A DNA stretch of 64,000 nucleotides, taken from assembly GCA_019633425.1 (NCBI GenBank), contig WSUB01000052.1:1-64000 (forward strand), read 5' to 3'. This document shows, one piece after another, positions 15,389 to 27,617 of the stretch. The notes below the pieces were generated by a model that worked only from the letters and a program-made list of their open reading frames with translations, was not told the origin of the DNA and made no database searches. Position 1 is the first letter of the stretch. Each line of letters starts with the position of its first letter. The position numbers and the translations under genes are program-made. The DNA is from Tulasnella sp. 424. Lineage: Eukaryota > Basidiomycota > Agaricomycetes > Cantharellales > Tulasnellaceae.

Positions 15389-16252
15389 AGTAACAACATT
15401 AGGTTCTTTGTAGACAGTGTGCAAGGGGTATTATGATGTCGAAATATTGCATACCTTTAAATATATCCTAATCCAAGCGATTCCCGGAATTCAGAGTGAT
15501 GTTAAACCCTTTTCATCAAAGTCTATCGTCTAGGAAAGACAAAGCCAGGTACTGGAACCTGGTTTTAAGAGCAGAGAAGCTGCGCTGACTATCGGAAGTA
15601 TCTCGAGAAAGCCCGCTCCTTCGTAGCAGACGAAGGCCAAGCGAGGGAGGCCAGCAGATCGCGTAGGGGGATCCAAAAGGGCGCTATTTACTTTATATTA
15701 TCTCGACAAGCCCACATCCTTTAATGACGCCTCGTTGCTACGAAATTCACGTTTCCGATTGGTTGTTGAGTGAGTGAAGAGAGGTGGACCTCACTTTCTC
15801 TTGTTCTGATTGGCTGTTATCCCAGCTTTCGGGGGCGTCGGTGTCACTTCAAGAAGTCACACCAGCTGCGAGACGTTTCCAGACTTGAACTCGAGCAATG
15901 CCTCTGGCAAGCCGCAACCATTCAATCTCGGCGTGCAAAGAATGAACAACGAAAGCTCCGCCGCGAGCTCTCGCAATTTACATATCATACCCGAAGTCCA
16001 AGGTACTACATACGTTTCGCTACTGTACTTGGAACCCGGAAGCGCTCAAACACTGCTACCCAGAAATCCACAGTTCAGACGATTTTACAAGGCCGTAGAA
16101 GAAGGGGGAAAAAAGCAAGTTGCAATCCTGTAAAATGTTCGTTAAAAGTAAAGGCGTCGCTTAGCTGCGAATGCCTCCATGATGGCTTGTAAAGTCGAAC
16201 GATTACCGACTTTAAATAAATCAGTGACCCCGGTCCGCAACCCCAGGGCGTC
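15389..16252. other. intergenic, no firm gene
   Basis: Convergent gap between the sulfhydrylase and the minus-strand LRR gene. Two ATTGG (inverted CCAAT) words lie at 15758-15762 and 15809-15813. A 63-codon ATG frame from 15942 to 16133 has no recognisable family and overlaps another frame, so I do not call it. Confidence 0.45.
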
Positions 16253-18234
16253 TCATTCCCGTAGTATTTTGTTCTTCAAGTCCTCTTTTACACCTTTCGC
16301 GAAAGGGTTCCGGCTTCGTGGAGGCTTCAAGGTAGATGAAGACGTGGGTGACGACGAGGCACCAGATAGAGATGTCCGCCGCTGAAGCGTTGATCCGCTA
16401 CTCTTGGCACTAGACAGAATATCTCCCCAAATCTTCCCTTCTCCCAGCTTCCTGCGTTTGTCCACCATCCCTATTTCTCCGGGATTCGCCGCTCTCTTCT
16501 TAGGGTCAGAACTGCCAGCGCTCGCCGCCTCCTTGATTGCCGCCAAGCGTTTCCCAGCCTCGACCTTTTTCCCAGCCGCTCCATCCAACTCCTCATACGA
16601 AGGTGGGACCCGCACCAAAACGAGCGTACGGTTGAGTCGCTCCCGGGAGCTCAAACGGTCGGGATCACGCCCACGCTCGATTTCCTCGCTGTTCATCCTT
16701 CGCGCCCGCTCGGCTTCGGCCCGCTTGAGTGTGGCAGCATATTCGTTGTACGCTTCTATCCGAGCCTCGTGAAGTTTTTCAGCATCCGTAACCGGATCAC
16801 CGTGCGAGCTCATCAACAGGCCGTTGAAGTTGAATCCGAAAGGCATCATCGGCCCACCTTCTACCCCTTGCGAGAGATCCTCTCCTAGTTGGCGGTATAG
16901 GTAAACCGAATTCTTCGATTGGATGACTTTCCCCCTCTTCTCGATCTGTTCCAGATTGCCTCGAGTGGAGCTCCCAGTTCCGGAAAGGACGAAATAGCCG
17001 TTCTCCTCGAGAAAGTGACTTCTATCACTGCCATGCTCCCTGTACTTCGGGGGAGGTGGATGATATAATGTTTGAACATTGATAACGTACGGAGGTTGCG
17101 AGGATGGGAGGAGGTTTCGGTCATATTTACGGGCGATATTCCCGAGGTAATGCATTCGGGAATCGGGGGGTGCTGGGTCGAAGAGGTCGGTATGCTGATC
17201 TGAATCGAGCATATCGTGCTGCTGCCAACCATGAATTACCGGAGGAGCGTCACACTTTGTGTTTCGAAGATCTTATTCGGGTTAAAGTGAGTGCGAGGAG
17301 CATATATGTTATTTCGAACCCACGTACCAACCACAGAGAGTAGTGGGAAGGCTCTTAAACTAGGTTCCACCATTGTGTCAACGCATGTGTTCGCTAACCC
17401 CAGACAGCGTAGTCTCCAAGGACCCCTTGCAAATCCATCTTCTTCATCCACCCGCAACGCTTCCGCCAACTTTGCTATGCCGGCGTTGGAAACGGTCGTG
17501 CTTGCTATCTCCAGAACAGCGAGCTGGTGCAGTGCCTTCAACGAGATGATGGTCTCATCCGTCAGCTCCTTTCTCTTGCGCAAGTCGAGAGCCACGACGA
17601 GTGAGAAGTCGGGAGTCGGGTCGATGTGCTGAATGTACGGCAGGTAGGGATCGGCGAGCGGCAAAGGATACTTGCGGAAGGTTTGCGGAAGTGTATCGGC
17701 CCAGAAAATCCGGATAAGAGTGAGCCATAATTTTGGGTCGACGTATCGCCATTTGACTGCCCTGGACTGGCGATGCATGTGAGGAATAAGGAGTTGGAGG
17801 AGGTCGGACTCTTCCGGTTCCTGTGTGTCGCGATATGGAATTGGGTTGGGCCATGCGTCAAGAAACGCACCTCGGCTCGTCAACGACAGAGTCTCCAAGT
17901 GCTTTGTTACACAGAAAAATCCTAATGGTGGGACTTTATCGAAGGTCTTTCGGGGTCTACAATGGGTTGGGACGTTAGAGGGATGGTAGAGGGGGCTAGA
18001 TGGAGGGAGGCCAGCTGTCTTGATAATCTCACTTCCTGAGTCATCGTACGTCGTACTTCTCTTGGATAAGAGAAGAGCGACCGGCGGCAGACTCATTGAG
18101 GAAGGGGGCGAGGAAAACTGTTCGGGGACGGTTGAAGATGGTTGCAATTGGAAAGACGCCCTGTGGTGACATATTTGTTCGTATTTTCTCGGTGGCCTTT
18201 CTCGGACAGAGTGACGGAACAGCAAGGAGTCCAA
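16253..18234 (-). CDS. LRR-like protein of unknown function
   Basis: Two exons on the minus strand, 18234-17328 and 17271-16253, joined by a 56-base GT-AG intron. The junction reads LLSVVDLRNTKCDAPPV and restores a leucine-rich pattern. The result is 641 residues from the first ATG, or 595 if Met47 (18096) is the start; Met47 is plausible because the first 46 residues are low-complexity. Residues 200-310 contain LRR-like segments (VALDLRKRKELTDETI, LRCLGLANTCVD). The C-terminal third is charged, with PPSYEELDGAAGKK, basic KRRKL and a Ser-rich tail. No enzyme motif is seen. A decayed copy of its 3' end lies at 11935-12575. It starts divergently from the methyltransferase gene, with 175 bases between the ATGs. 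Confidence 0.75.
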
Positions 18235-18409
18235 TTTACAGCGGGATGTGTTATGAATACTTGGACATGTAGCATTAAATCATTCTGACGAACATACGCC
18301 CAATATTGAGGTTTCTTTAGGCTGACCGTTCAGAGGACAAACTCTCTCGGCGCTAAGGTGTTAAAATCCGGTGACTGGCTCCGAATTTGGCACCTCTCCG
18401 TGTCTCACG

Positions 18410-19324
18410 ATGTTTTCGACCATTCTGCCGCCCAAGAGGCCCAATGCTTTAACTCTCTCTACCACGTTTCTACGCCGCTATGCATCAAAATCGTCAAAAC
18501 AATGGCTCAGCCGTCAATCACGCGACCCATTCGTCCGACAACGCAACCAAGGAACGGATTCGGAACTTGGTTCAACTTTCCGTGCCCGGTCGGCGTTCAA
18601 GCTTGTCGAAATGAACCAAAGATACAAGTTCCTGAATGATGCAAGAGTCGTAGTGGATCTGGGAGGTGCTCCTGGTGGATGGTCGCAGGTTGTGGCGAAC
18701 GAGTCGGAGAAGCGGTCAAAGGGCGTTGTCGCAGATGCATCAGAAACGACCGACAGCGATGCTGGGGAGGGAGAGCCGTTAATAAGAACAGAAGGGGACC
18801 GTCCTACACTCGATCGAAAAATAATTGCAGTCGACCTTCTTCCAATCTCACCCATACCCGGGGTTGTAACGATTCAAGGCGACTTCCTGGCATTCGAAAC
18901 CCGAAAGCGATTGGTCCAAACGATATCACCAGCAACAGGAGTGGATGTGGTCCTTTCCGACATGGCACCTAATATGTCGGGAAATCGCCTCAGGGACATC
19001 GACTTGTCGTTGGAACTGTGTACGATGGCATTCAGCTTTGCAAAGGATTGGCTGGTGACGGCCCAAGAGACGGGGAAGCCGCATGGTGGTGTTCTAGTGT
19101 GAGCGAATCTCTGGTTTTACACTCTGTGCCAAATTCGAAGCAGAAACTAAATCATGACGACTTTTATTATTTTCAGAATGAAGTACTTTGAGCATCCGGA
19201 GCTACAGGCGTTCCGAAAAGAATATCTTCAAGCCGCTTTCCGGTATATTTCAAACGTCAAACCATCTTCTAGTCGGTCCGAGTCGAGCGAAGCGTACTGG
19301 GTCTGCTCGGGGTTTAAACGATGA
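18410..19324 (+). CDS. MRM2: FtsJ/RrmJ-type rRNA 2'-O-ribose methyltransferase, mitochondrial MRM2-like
   Basis: Transfers methyl from SAM to a ribose 2'-OH of large-subunit rRNA. Exons are 18410-19098 and 19177-19324, 278 residues. The N-terminus is Arg/Ser-rich and lacks acids (PKRPNALTLSTTFLRRYASK), consistent with mitochondrial import. The core shows RARSAFKLVEMN (catalytic Lys), VVVDLGGAPGGWSQV (SAM site), VDVVLSDMAPNMSGN (catalytic Asp), VLVMKYFEH (Lys) and SSEAYWVCSGFK (Glu), the K-D-K-E set. A low-complexity insert (about residues 110-140) sits between the SAM loop and the next strand. An in-frame ATG at 18371 would add 13 residues; I prefer 18410 because it starts at the targeting peptide. 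Confidence 0.9.
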
Positions 19325-20319
19325 AGGTTGCTCCAATCGGACCTATCCACCAACAACTCTCTCGGTAGTGTAATTTGGGTTTCGAGCGTAGCAGCCGAGA
19401 CCAACTGTGGCCCTTTCAGCGAAATCGAATAAGAAGATAGTGGGTTTCACGGTGAAGATTACGAGGGATGTGTGGATGAGGAGCGGGAAGGCTATCCTTT
19501 GTGGATTCCAAACGGGGCGAAGGAGGCTAGGACAGCAGGAAACACCGGCGACGAGGAGTTGATTCACTGAAGCTTCGATATCTGCTGAGCCAAAATTCGT
19601 GAGGTTCGGGCACTACCCGACGTCCGATTCTAGACTAATTGGAATAGAAGACCGTTGGTATCTTCGGCGGGGTCGGGTCTCGTCGCGAATAGAGACAGGA
19701 TATGAACGCGGCAGTAACACAAGCGAATACCGAGCTAAGCAAGTCAAATCGTTAGTCTCACGTCTTGATGAGAGGATGAGGACGCACATAGATGAGGAGT
19801 ACGTCGAGACTGTCGCTCGTTCCGTCCAGAGATTTGGCGTCGCCTTCCATCTGTATTGCGTCGAAGCGTCCATAGGACTCGTTTCCTCTGCCAATCTCGG
19901 TCGCGATGGACTGCGTTCGATAGTATATCTCATGAGGATATTCTACATTGGTTTCAGGAGTGCCGTGTTTTCATTGCATCTTGGACTAGAAAGGTGCCCA
20001 GAATAGATATGGAAGTCGAGTTGGGAGTGCTTGCATACCGGAAATGCCTGCCTCCAAGTTATTCGGATGACTTTGTGCAGTCCTTCGTGCCGTGCCAGTA
20101 GTGACTAGAGAGGGTAGTAGCAAGCGACATGGGGGGAGGGGTGGTAGACGGAGGTTTGTGGTGATACCGGCGGTTGGTCGAAACTCGAATAATTGGACTT
20201 CGGCGCACTGGCCGCGAGACGACGTTCCTTTGTGCCATTGCCGCACTCTCCTGGTGTGCACACAGCTCACCCTATACCCACCCTCAACTAGCCATCCAAC
20301 GACCTCGTATGAACCCATA
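19325..20319. other. intergenic, no gene recognised
   Basis: Lies between the methyltransferase and adenylate cyclase. A 135-codon plus frame (19599-20006) and overlapping minus frames have no family features and no good splice chain. Confidence 0.45.
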
Positions 20320-23300
20320 ATGCAGTCAATTCGCCTTTTGGAGACCCAGCAACAACCCATGTCCTCCCGCCCAGGGAGCGTAGCCAGCAAGAAGCCGTAC
20401 GAGCCATGGAACGACATCCAATTCTCAGTCGATGGAGTCGTTGCCACCAGCGGCGGCAGCATGTCTGGAGCAATTATAGGAATTCCAGGAGCTGGAGCTG
20501 CTAGTGATACCTCTGCGATTGCGCCGTGGATGACCGACGACCCCGTTGCCATTGTGAGATGCTGACCTCCCAGCCCCCATGACTTGTGTCGACCAACTGA
20601 TTTCGTTGGCCATAGCAGGACTCGGCACCGCCAGCACCACCGCCGAAAAGGGCTTTGTTCAAATCTTCCATGTCTAAAGCGTCAACTACCAGTCTGTCGA
20701 CACAACAGCTGACCCCCGGCTTTTTAACACGGCACCGTGGCGCATCTGAAGCCTCATCTTCTCTCACAGTAAACGGGGTCAACGGCACACCATTCGTGGT
20801 ACCCAGCGACTTTGGAGATGCGTGGCATTCCCCAAGCACAACCTCGTTAGTAAGGCCGCAGGGGAGTCCTGCAGGCACAGATCCCTATGGCGGTTCGGGT
20901 TCCATAGGAGATGTGAGAGATGGAAAAAAGACCTGGGGGGATAGAGGAAAGAATCTCGGAAGACTATTGAAGAAGAAGGCTAGCAAAGTCGGGCTGGCCA
21001 GGCCCGAAGGCTCTGATGGTCTGTATTGGTGCTTTGACTGGAAGGCGCTGCTGAGCTGACAGTGCTGCCCCAATTTCAGACGGTCACTCCGCTCTTCCAA
21101 TACCTCCACTACCTTACCCAACATCAGTCTCGTCAACGAGTCTCGGCGAAAGCCTCAGTTTTTCTACACCACTTCTTAACCCACCGCATTCCCCAACTCA
21201 ACAGAAAGAGAAAAAATGGAGGGGCTTGAGCAAACTCAAATCGTCCAAGGACAAAGACAAGGACCACAACGCAGCGGGAGCGCACTCCTCTGACCTCACT
21301 CTTGGAGAACCCGAAATCACCCTTGATACCGACTTGAACCGGATGGAAGGGATCATCGACCTCAATCGAGGCGGACGGTCCCTCCATGACTTGAAGGGGC
21401 CAGCGTTTGGGTCCCATGGTACAATGGGGACGCTCGGGAGCGGGAACACAGACTATGGACACTGGGATGGAGACCAGGCCGATTCTAGCTTCGGAACAAG
21501 CGAAGGCGGAGGAGGAGGGGGTACGCTAAGCCGTGTCAATCCCACATTTACGAATCCATTCGAAGGAGGGGGGCCGTCTTCAAGTCCATCCGGCCTCACC
21601 GCATCCATTCGCCCGTTCAACGGACATCACCGAAGCAATTCCGGAAACACGTCTCCCCTCTCTCCGATCACGTTGACTGGCAGCAAACGGTCCAAGGCGC
21701 ACTCAACTACTCCCGCCCCACTCACTCTTGGACCGACACCCAAGAGCTCCCGCATACTTCAAAATAGTGCCGAAACAGCAACACCCACCAAAGATCCTGC
21801 ATGGCATGCGCCCGAATCCTGGGATGTCGACAAAGTTGGACCAGAGGCAGAGGGGTTCTCAAGCGATGAAGATGTTGGTGGCAATTCCAGACTTGGAACC
21901 ATCCGAGACGTCAGCAACGACGCCGAGTACGATGGCTTTATTGGGGTCAGCAGTGTTCAGGGTCGTCGTTCATCGCTATCATCGTCGGGCAAACCTCGTT
22001 TGAAAGGAGGAACGAACGTCTTCAATGGAATTGGCATGATAGGCGGGATTGGCGGTGGTGCCTATGGCATTGGCTATGTAGGATATGGGAGGTTGAGGAC
22101 AAGGTCGGACGCGTATGGCGGAAGTGGAAGCATTGGATCGGGGTATGCAAGGGACGGACTGGGAAAGGATTCGTTTGCCTCGAGGAAGGATAGCTGGCCG
22201 GACGAAGATATGACCACTCGACGGCCGAGCGATGCGCTGAGTAGCTCCACGGCCCCGCGAACCCCACTACCGGCAGCTGTAAGTATTGTCACTGGACCGA
22301 CGGCCGTAATTGAAACTCATACGACCTTCTTCCCGTTAGTTCCAACTTCGAGTCTATCGCATTGACGGGTCGTATCACATCGTGGAGTGCCCAATTAGTA
22401 CTGTTGCTCTAGACCTGGCGCACGTTCTTCGGAAAAAGCTCTTGCTTCCCGGACAACACTATAAGCTTCACATAAGGGAACGTGGTCGAGGTATGATATC
22501 ATTGCCCTCTTTTGACGTGTCTCTCCACTAACGACACGCCACCTCCTCTCAGAGCGAGTTCTAGGCCCCCAAGAAAGACCCATCAATATCCTCAGGCGAC
22601 GCCTTGAACAGGCAGGCTACGATGAGTCGGACGACCTGGAACATCTGGGAGGCGAAGATATCAGCTTCCTTCTCCGATTCGTTTTCCGCGACGCAAACCT
22701 ACCTACCGCCCAGCCCACGGATGACGATGACGTCTTGAGCAGCAACAATACTTCCTTCGAGCATATCGATCTCACAGGTCGCGGACTGCTCACAATTCCA
22801 ATTCTCCTCCATCGCCACGCCCCAACAATTGTGGTTCTCAACTTGTCGAAGAATCCCCATATCGATCTCCCTCTCGATTTCATTTCGTCTTGCACTATGT
22901 TGCGAGATCTCCGCTTGTCCCAGGCAGCAATGAAGCAAGTTCCTTCACGTGTCAAGCACATTTCCACCCTCCATGAACTCGACATCTCGAGCAACCGGAT
23001 GGTCTCCCTGGACGAAGCCGACCTCCATCGAATCCCCGGGCTGCGGAACATCCAAGTCCAGAATAACCGTCTGTCGACGTTACCAAAGTCCTTTGCCGAA
23101 ATGAAGGCCCTAAAGTTCCTCAATATCTCTAACAACAAGTTCGATACCATTCCTCTGGTCCTCAGCCAAATCCCAAGCCTTGTGGACCTCGACCTGTCGT
23201 TTAACACGATCTCAATATTCCCTCCGACCCTGGGGGAGCTAGCCAACATGGAGAGATTGGTGATCGTTGGGAACCGGATTGCTTCCATACCGCCGGAGAT

Positions 23301-26300
23301 TGCCAACATGTCTCGGCTGAAGGAGTTCGACTGCAGGAGGAACGCTATCACGGACCTCTCACCGATGTTCAAATGCCCAGTCCTTGAGATCCTTCGCGCT
23401 GGAAACAACGCCCTGCACGGAGTGGAGTTGGCGGCAGGATCAAAGATCAGGGAGCTCTCCGTCCCGGAGAACGAACGGCTCAGCACTTTCACAGTCCAGC
23501 CTCTCCAAGACGGGTCCTCGTACGCCTTAGAAATCTTGGATTTGTCCAAGTGCATGCTGTCATCCTTTGGCGACTCGGGATTCTCCGAATTGACAAAGCT
23601 CACCTCATTGAAGTTCGACCATAACACCCTTCTCCAAATCCCGGACTCTATCAGCCAGTTGCCCGACCTCGAAAAGCTGTCAGGTTCCAACAACCGCCTC
23701 GACTCCTTGCCTGCCGCTATCGGACGCCTCCGCAAGCTCCGAGCACTTCACGTCCACAATAATAATATCAAGACCATTCCGGCTAGTATCTGGCAGTGCG
23801 AGGCCTTGGCCGATTTCAATGCCAGCTCCAATCTCATTAACGAGTGGTCGGATCCCATGGACAATACTCCGGCGGACGAAGCAGAGAAAAAGCCCGGCTC
23901 AGCATCAGGGAAACTACTACCTCCCTTGGCAAATTCCCTTCACCGGCTGTATCTGGCTGACAACCACCTTGACGAAGGCATCTTCCGTCCCGTCTCGAGG
24001 CTCCGCAGTTTAAAGGTCCTCAATCTCTCCTTCAATGACATCTACGAGCTGCCTCCGATCGGTCGTATGCCCGCCTTCGCGACCATTCAAGAGCTCTACT
24101 TAAGCGGAAACAAGTTGACGAGCTTGCCAGCGGAGGACTTGCATCAGCTGTACAACCTCCGAGTCCTCTTCCTCAATGCGAACAAGCTCCAGAACCTCCC
24201 TTCAGACCTGGGTAAAGTGAAGAGTCTCGAATGCCTTGACGTTGGAGGAAACGTGTTGAAGTACAATGTCGGCAATTGGCAATTCGACTGGAACTGGTGA
24301 GATTTATTGTACGCAGACTTCGATCAATGGCGTCTAACTGACCGTCCCTTCAGGAACTTTAATCGCGAGTTACGGTATCTCAACCTCTCTGGCAACAAGA
24401 GATTAGAGATCAAGTACACGATGCACGACACCACGAGGGCTGGCCGAGCACCTCTAACCGGCTTCGCAGACCTCAATTACTTAAAGCTCTTGGGCTTGAT
24501 GGACGTTACCCTCGGGGGCGAACCCCAAGTTCCAGAGGAGACTGAAGACAGGCGGATTCGCACATCCGATTCTCAAGTTGGTGGCATGGCATATGGCATC
24601 TCGGACACGTTGGGAAAGTTGGAGACTACGGACAAGCATAACAACTTGAAACTCAGCATGTTCGACCTAGTTGTTCCCTCATTCCGCGGCAAAGACAACG
24701 AGTGCCTTTTCGGAATGTTCGGCCGGCACGTTCCTATCCAGTGGGGCAATCGGCCAACCAGCAACAAGCTAGCGAAGTACCTCCAGCAACAGTTTTCTCA
24801 AGCGTTCGCAGATTCGTTGAGGAGTCTCCGACCAGGAAGCGTGGAGGGCGTTGGAGATGCACTGCGCCGGGCTTTCCTGTCGCTGAACAAGGGGTATTAC
24901 GGCTCTCTAAAGGAACAAAAGGACAACCCGGGCACCGGCCGAAAGCTTTCGACCACACCCTCCTCGCCACCTAGCCCCCTAGATCTCAAGAGCGGATCGT
25001 CGGGACTGGTCCTGTACATTGTGGACGAAGCGGATCATAAAGTCATGCATGTCGCCAACGTTGGAAGCATTGGGGCCGTCGTTTCAAGAAAAGGCGGCCC
25101 TATGCTAGTCTCCAACAATCATCAGCCGTTCGATCGCCCGGAGACGGACAGGATTCGTGCAGCAGAAGGCTGGGTGTCCCCGAAAGGTCTCGTGAACGAC
25201 GAGTTGGAGATATCGCGGTCCTTCGGAGTTTATCACCTCCTTCCTGCAGTGAACGCCCGGCCTTCCGTCCAGACTGTCACTTTGACCGACCAGGACGAGT
25301 TCGTCATCATCGGTAACCGGGGCCTATGGGACTACGTCGCTCCTCAGACCGCTGTTGACATCGCTCGCCTCAACAAGAACGAACCAATGATTGCCGCTCA
25401 GCGACTTCGAGACTATGCAATGAGCTACGGGGCGGAGGGGAGCACGATGATCATGGTCATTGCCGTTAAAGACCTTTTCCAACCCAAGACGCAAAAGAAC
25501 CATCTCAGTCACAAGGACGAGGTTATCTTGGAGAGAACCGCACCGCGTAGGGTGGAGCACACTATCGGAGATCGAACCCTTGCCCGTCTGGAGAGCGAAA
25601 TTCCGCCTCCGGTTGGCTTCGTCGCACTCGTCTTCACCGATATTCGCAACTCGACCAGCCTTTGGGAGAAGAACCCGGGAATGCCGACAGCGATGAGGCT
25701 CCACAATTCGCTTCTTCGTCGACAGCTTCGAGAAGTTGGAGGATATGAGGTCAAGACCGAAGGCGACGCATTTGTCAATTCTTTCCCAACCGTCGGAGCC
25801 GCGGTTCTTTGGTGCTTCAATGTACAAGTCCAACTCCTACAAGAAGAATGGCCCCAATGGATTCTCGAGTCAGATGATGGGAAGGAGATCCACGACGAGC
25901 ACGGGAACTTGCTTGCGCGAGGACTCTCTGTTCGCATGGGTATCCATTGGGGAGCACCAAATTGCGAGCCTGATCCCATTACTGGTCGCATGGATTATTT
26001 CGGGACGATGGTGAATCGATCAGCTAGAGTCAGTGGCGCCGCAGATGGTGGTCAAATCATGATCTCAAATGACGTTGTTCGAGAAATCATGGAGATCATG
26101 CCCATGGACGAATCAGAAACGGGTCTCCTTACAAGTATCGATGGTCAACCCCCACCGGATGGGAATCCCACTGCCGCCGCCATTCACCGTATGGGCGTGG
26201 TCATCAAGGAAATGGGAGAATTCCGCCTGAAGGGCCTCGAGGTTCCAGAGACGCTGTCGCTCGTATATCCCAAGGAACTCTCCGGGAGACTCAAGCTCGA

Positions 26301-26742
26301 GACTAAGAATGCTGCTGCAAAAGCAGCGACCACCCGCGTCCAGTTCAGTCTCGATCAACTCCGTTCGTTGGCGATGCTAGCCATTCGAATCGAGGCACTC
26401 GCATCCGATCGAGTGTTCCGCCCGACGACTATGATGCACAGAAGCTACTCCCTTCAATCCACAAGTGGTGCAGTTGGCTCCCCCGACGAGATTGATCCTA
26501 ACATTTTCATGTACGCCAACCCCGAGTTCCTAGTTCCACCGATTCACGACAGTGCCACGGACGCCGATTTGCTTCAAATCATGGACTCCCTCACGCTCCG
26601 GATCGACAATGCCCTTTCGACGATGTATCTCAAGCACGTTGGAGGGTATCATTCGGTTTTATCAGCATTGGAGCAAGCGATGAAAGTCGACGCCGGTATG
26701 CTGGTGCAGGCTTTGAGCATGTTTGGAAGCTTGATGGAATGA
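20320..26742 (+). CDS. CYR1: adenylate cyclase with RA, LRR, PP2C-like and class III cyclase domains
   Basis: Makes cAMP for the PKA pathway at the membrane. Exons are 20320-20553, 20619-21018, 21080-22278, 22340-22490, 22553-24296 and 24354-26742, 2038 residues. The N-terminal 600 residues are Ser/Gly-rich with an APWMTDDP motif resembling the G-alpha-binding region. The Ras-association domain runs about 612-720 (FQLRVYRIDGSYHIVECPIS, then RRRLEQAGYD). More than 20 LRRs follow to about 1300. A PP2C-like domain covers about 1340-1650; FGMFGRH replaces the usual FDGH, so phosphatase activity is doubtful. The cyclase core spans about 1660-1885 with VFTDIRNST (metal Asp), VKTEGDAF (Lys and second Asp) and DYFGTMVNRSARV (Asn, Arg), all intact. 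This matches fungal CYR1/CAC1/UAC1 in order and size. Met at 20359 is an alternative start. Confidence 0.95.
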
Positions 26743-27617
26743 ATTCCCGACGGCAGTACTTTTGAATTTTCCATATGACTAGTTTGTCTCGATCCCTTTT
26801 TACGTGAATGACGTTTTGACTTTCCTCGCACATGAAGTAACTTATGCTCTTTCCCTCTGCTGTGCCGTTCTCTTTTCGTTTTGGGTTGCACATACATGGC
26901 TCCTGGCCTGTATTCGTTGTTGTCATTGGTGCTCTGTAATCTTTATAACCGGCAGTTTGCATTCACTTACGTCCAAATCCGTGCAACGCTACGTACTTCA
27001 TGACAACAAGTCCAGTTGTTGGGTTAAGCCTACCTCACGGTGAGGGATTTGCTCTAACACTCTCAGCGTATGAAACGCAGTGGCGCAAAGGCGCGAGCTT
27101 ACCAATGGCATTCCGATTACGACTTAGAAAAGGATGTTCAGAAATCAGACTCACCTCAGATCTAGAATAGCATATCGGCCATTTGTCGTCGGAAGGGTCG
27201 GGCGCATACAACACCAGGTCGTGCCCGAATGTGTACGATATGGACAACATGGACAAACCGGCTCCAGGATGACGTTTCACATACCAAAAAAAAGAAATAT
27301 TGCTATGATTTGATATGCAAATGATCATCCGAAAGTCTTCTCAGATCAGTCTCGCAGAGTGAGTCATGGAGATAAGATCATCTGGGAGGATCACTTGCAC
27401 AATCTATCCATAAGAGGTTTCCTTGAGGCTTACCCGACCAAGTTCCCAGATCGCCTCAGAGCGATTTCTGCCTCTTACCGGAGAGTGGAAATATATAGAC
27501 AGAATGTACCCGCTCAACCTCACAGGAAGTCAATCACGCCTTTGCCTTCTACGTACTCCCCTCTACCGACAAAGTCCATCACAAGCAAGCAACAGCGCGT
27601 CCGTTGGAGATATACTG
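26743..27617. other. intergenic, no gene recognised
   Basis: 3' flank of adenylate cyclase and upstream region of the DUF6535-like gene. Short frames only. Confidence 0.55.

Noticed and set aside
15942..16133. 63-codon ATG frame between the sulfhydrylase and the LRR gene
   Set aside because: No homology recognised, it overlaps a longer frame, and no promoter or splice context.
19599..20006. 135-codon plus frame with overlapping minus frame between the methyltransferase and adenylate cyclase
   Set aside because: No recognisable motif on either strand and no good splice continuation.
22617..23735. 372-codon minus-strand frame inside adenylate cyclase
   Set aside because: It is antisense to a clear LRR coding exon and arises from codon bias. 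No domain.
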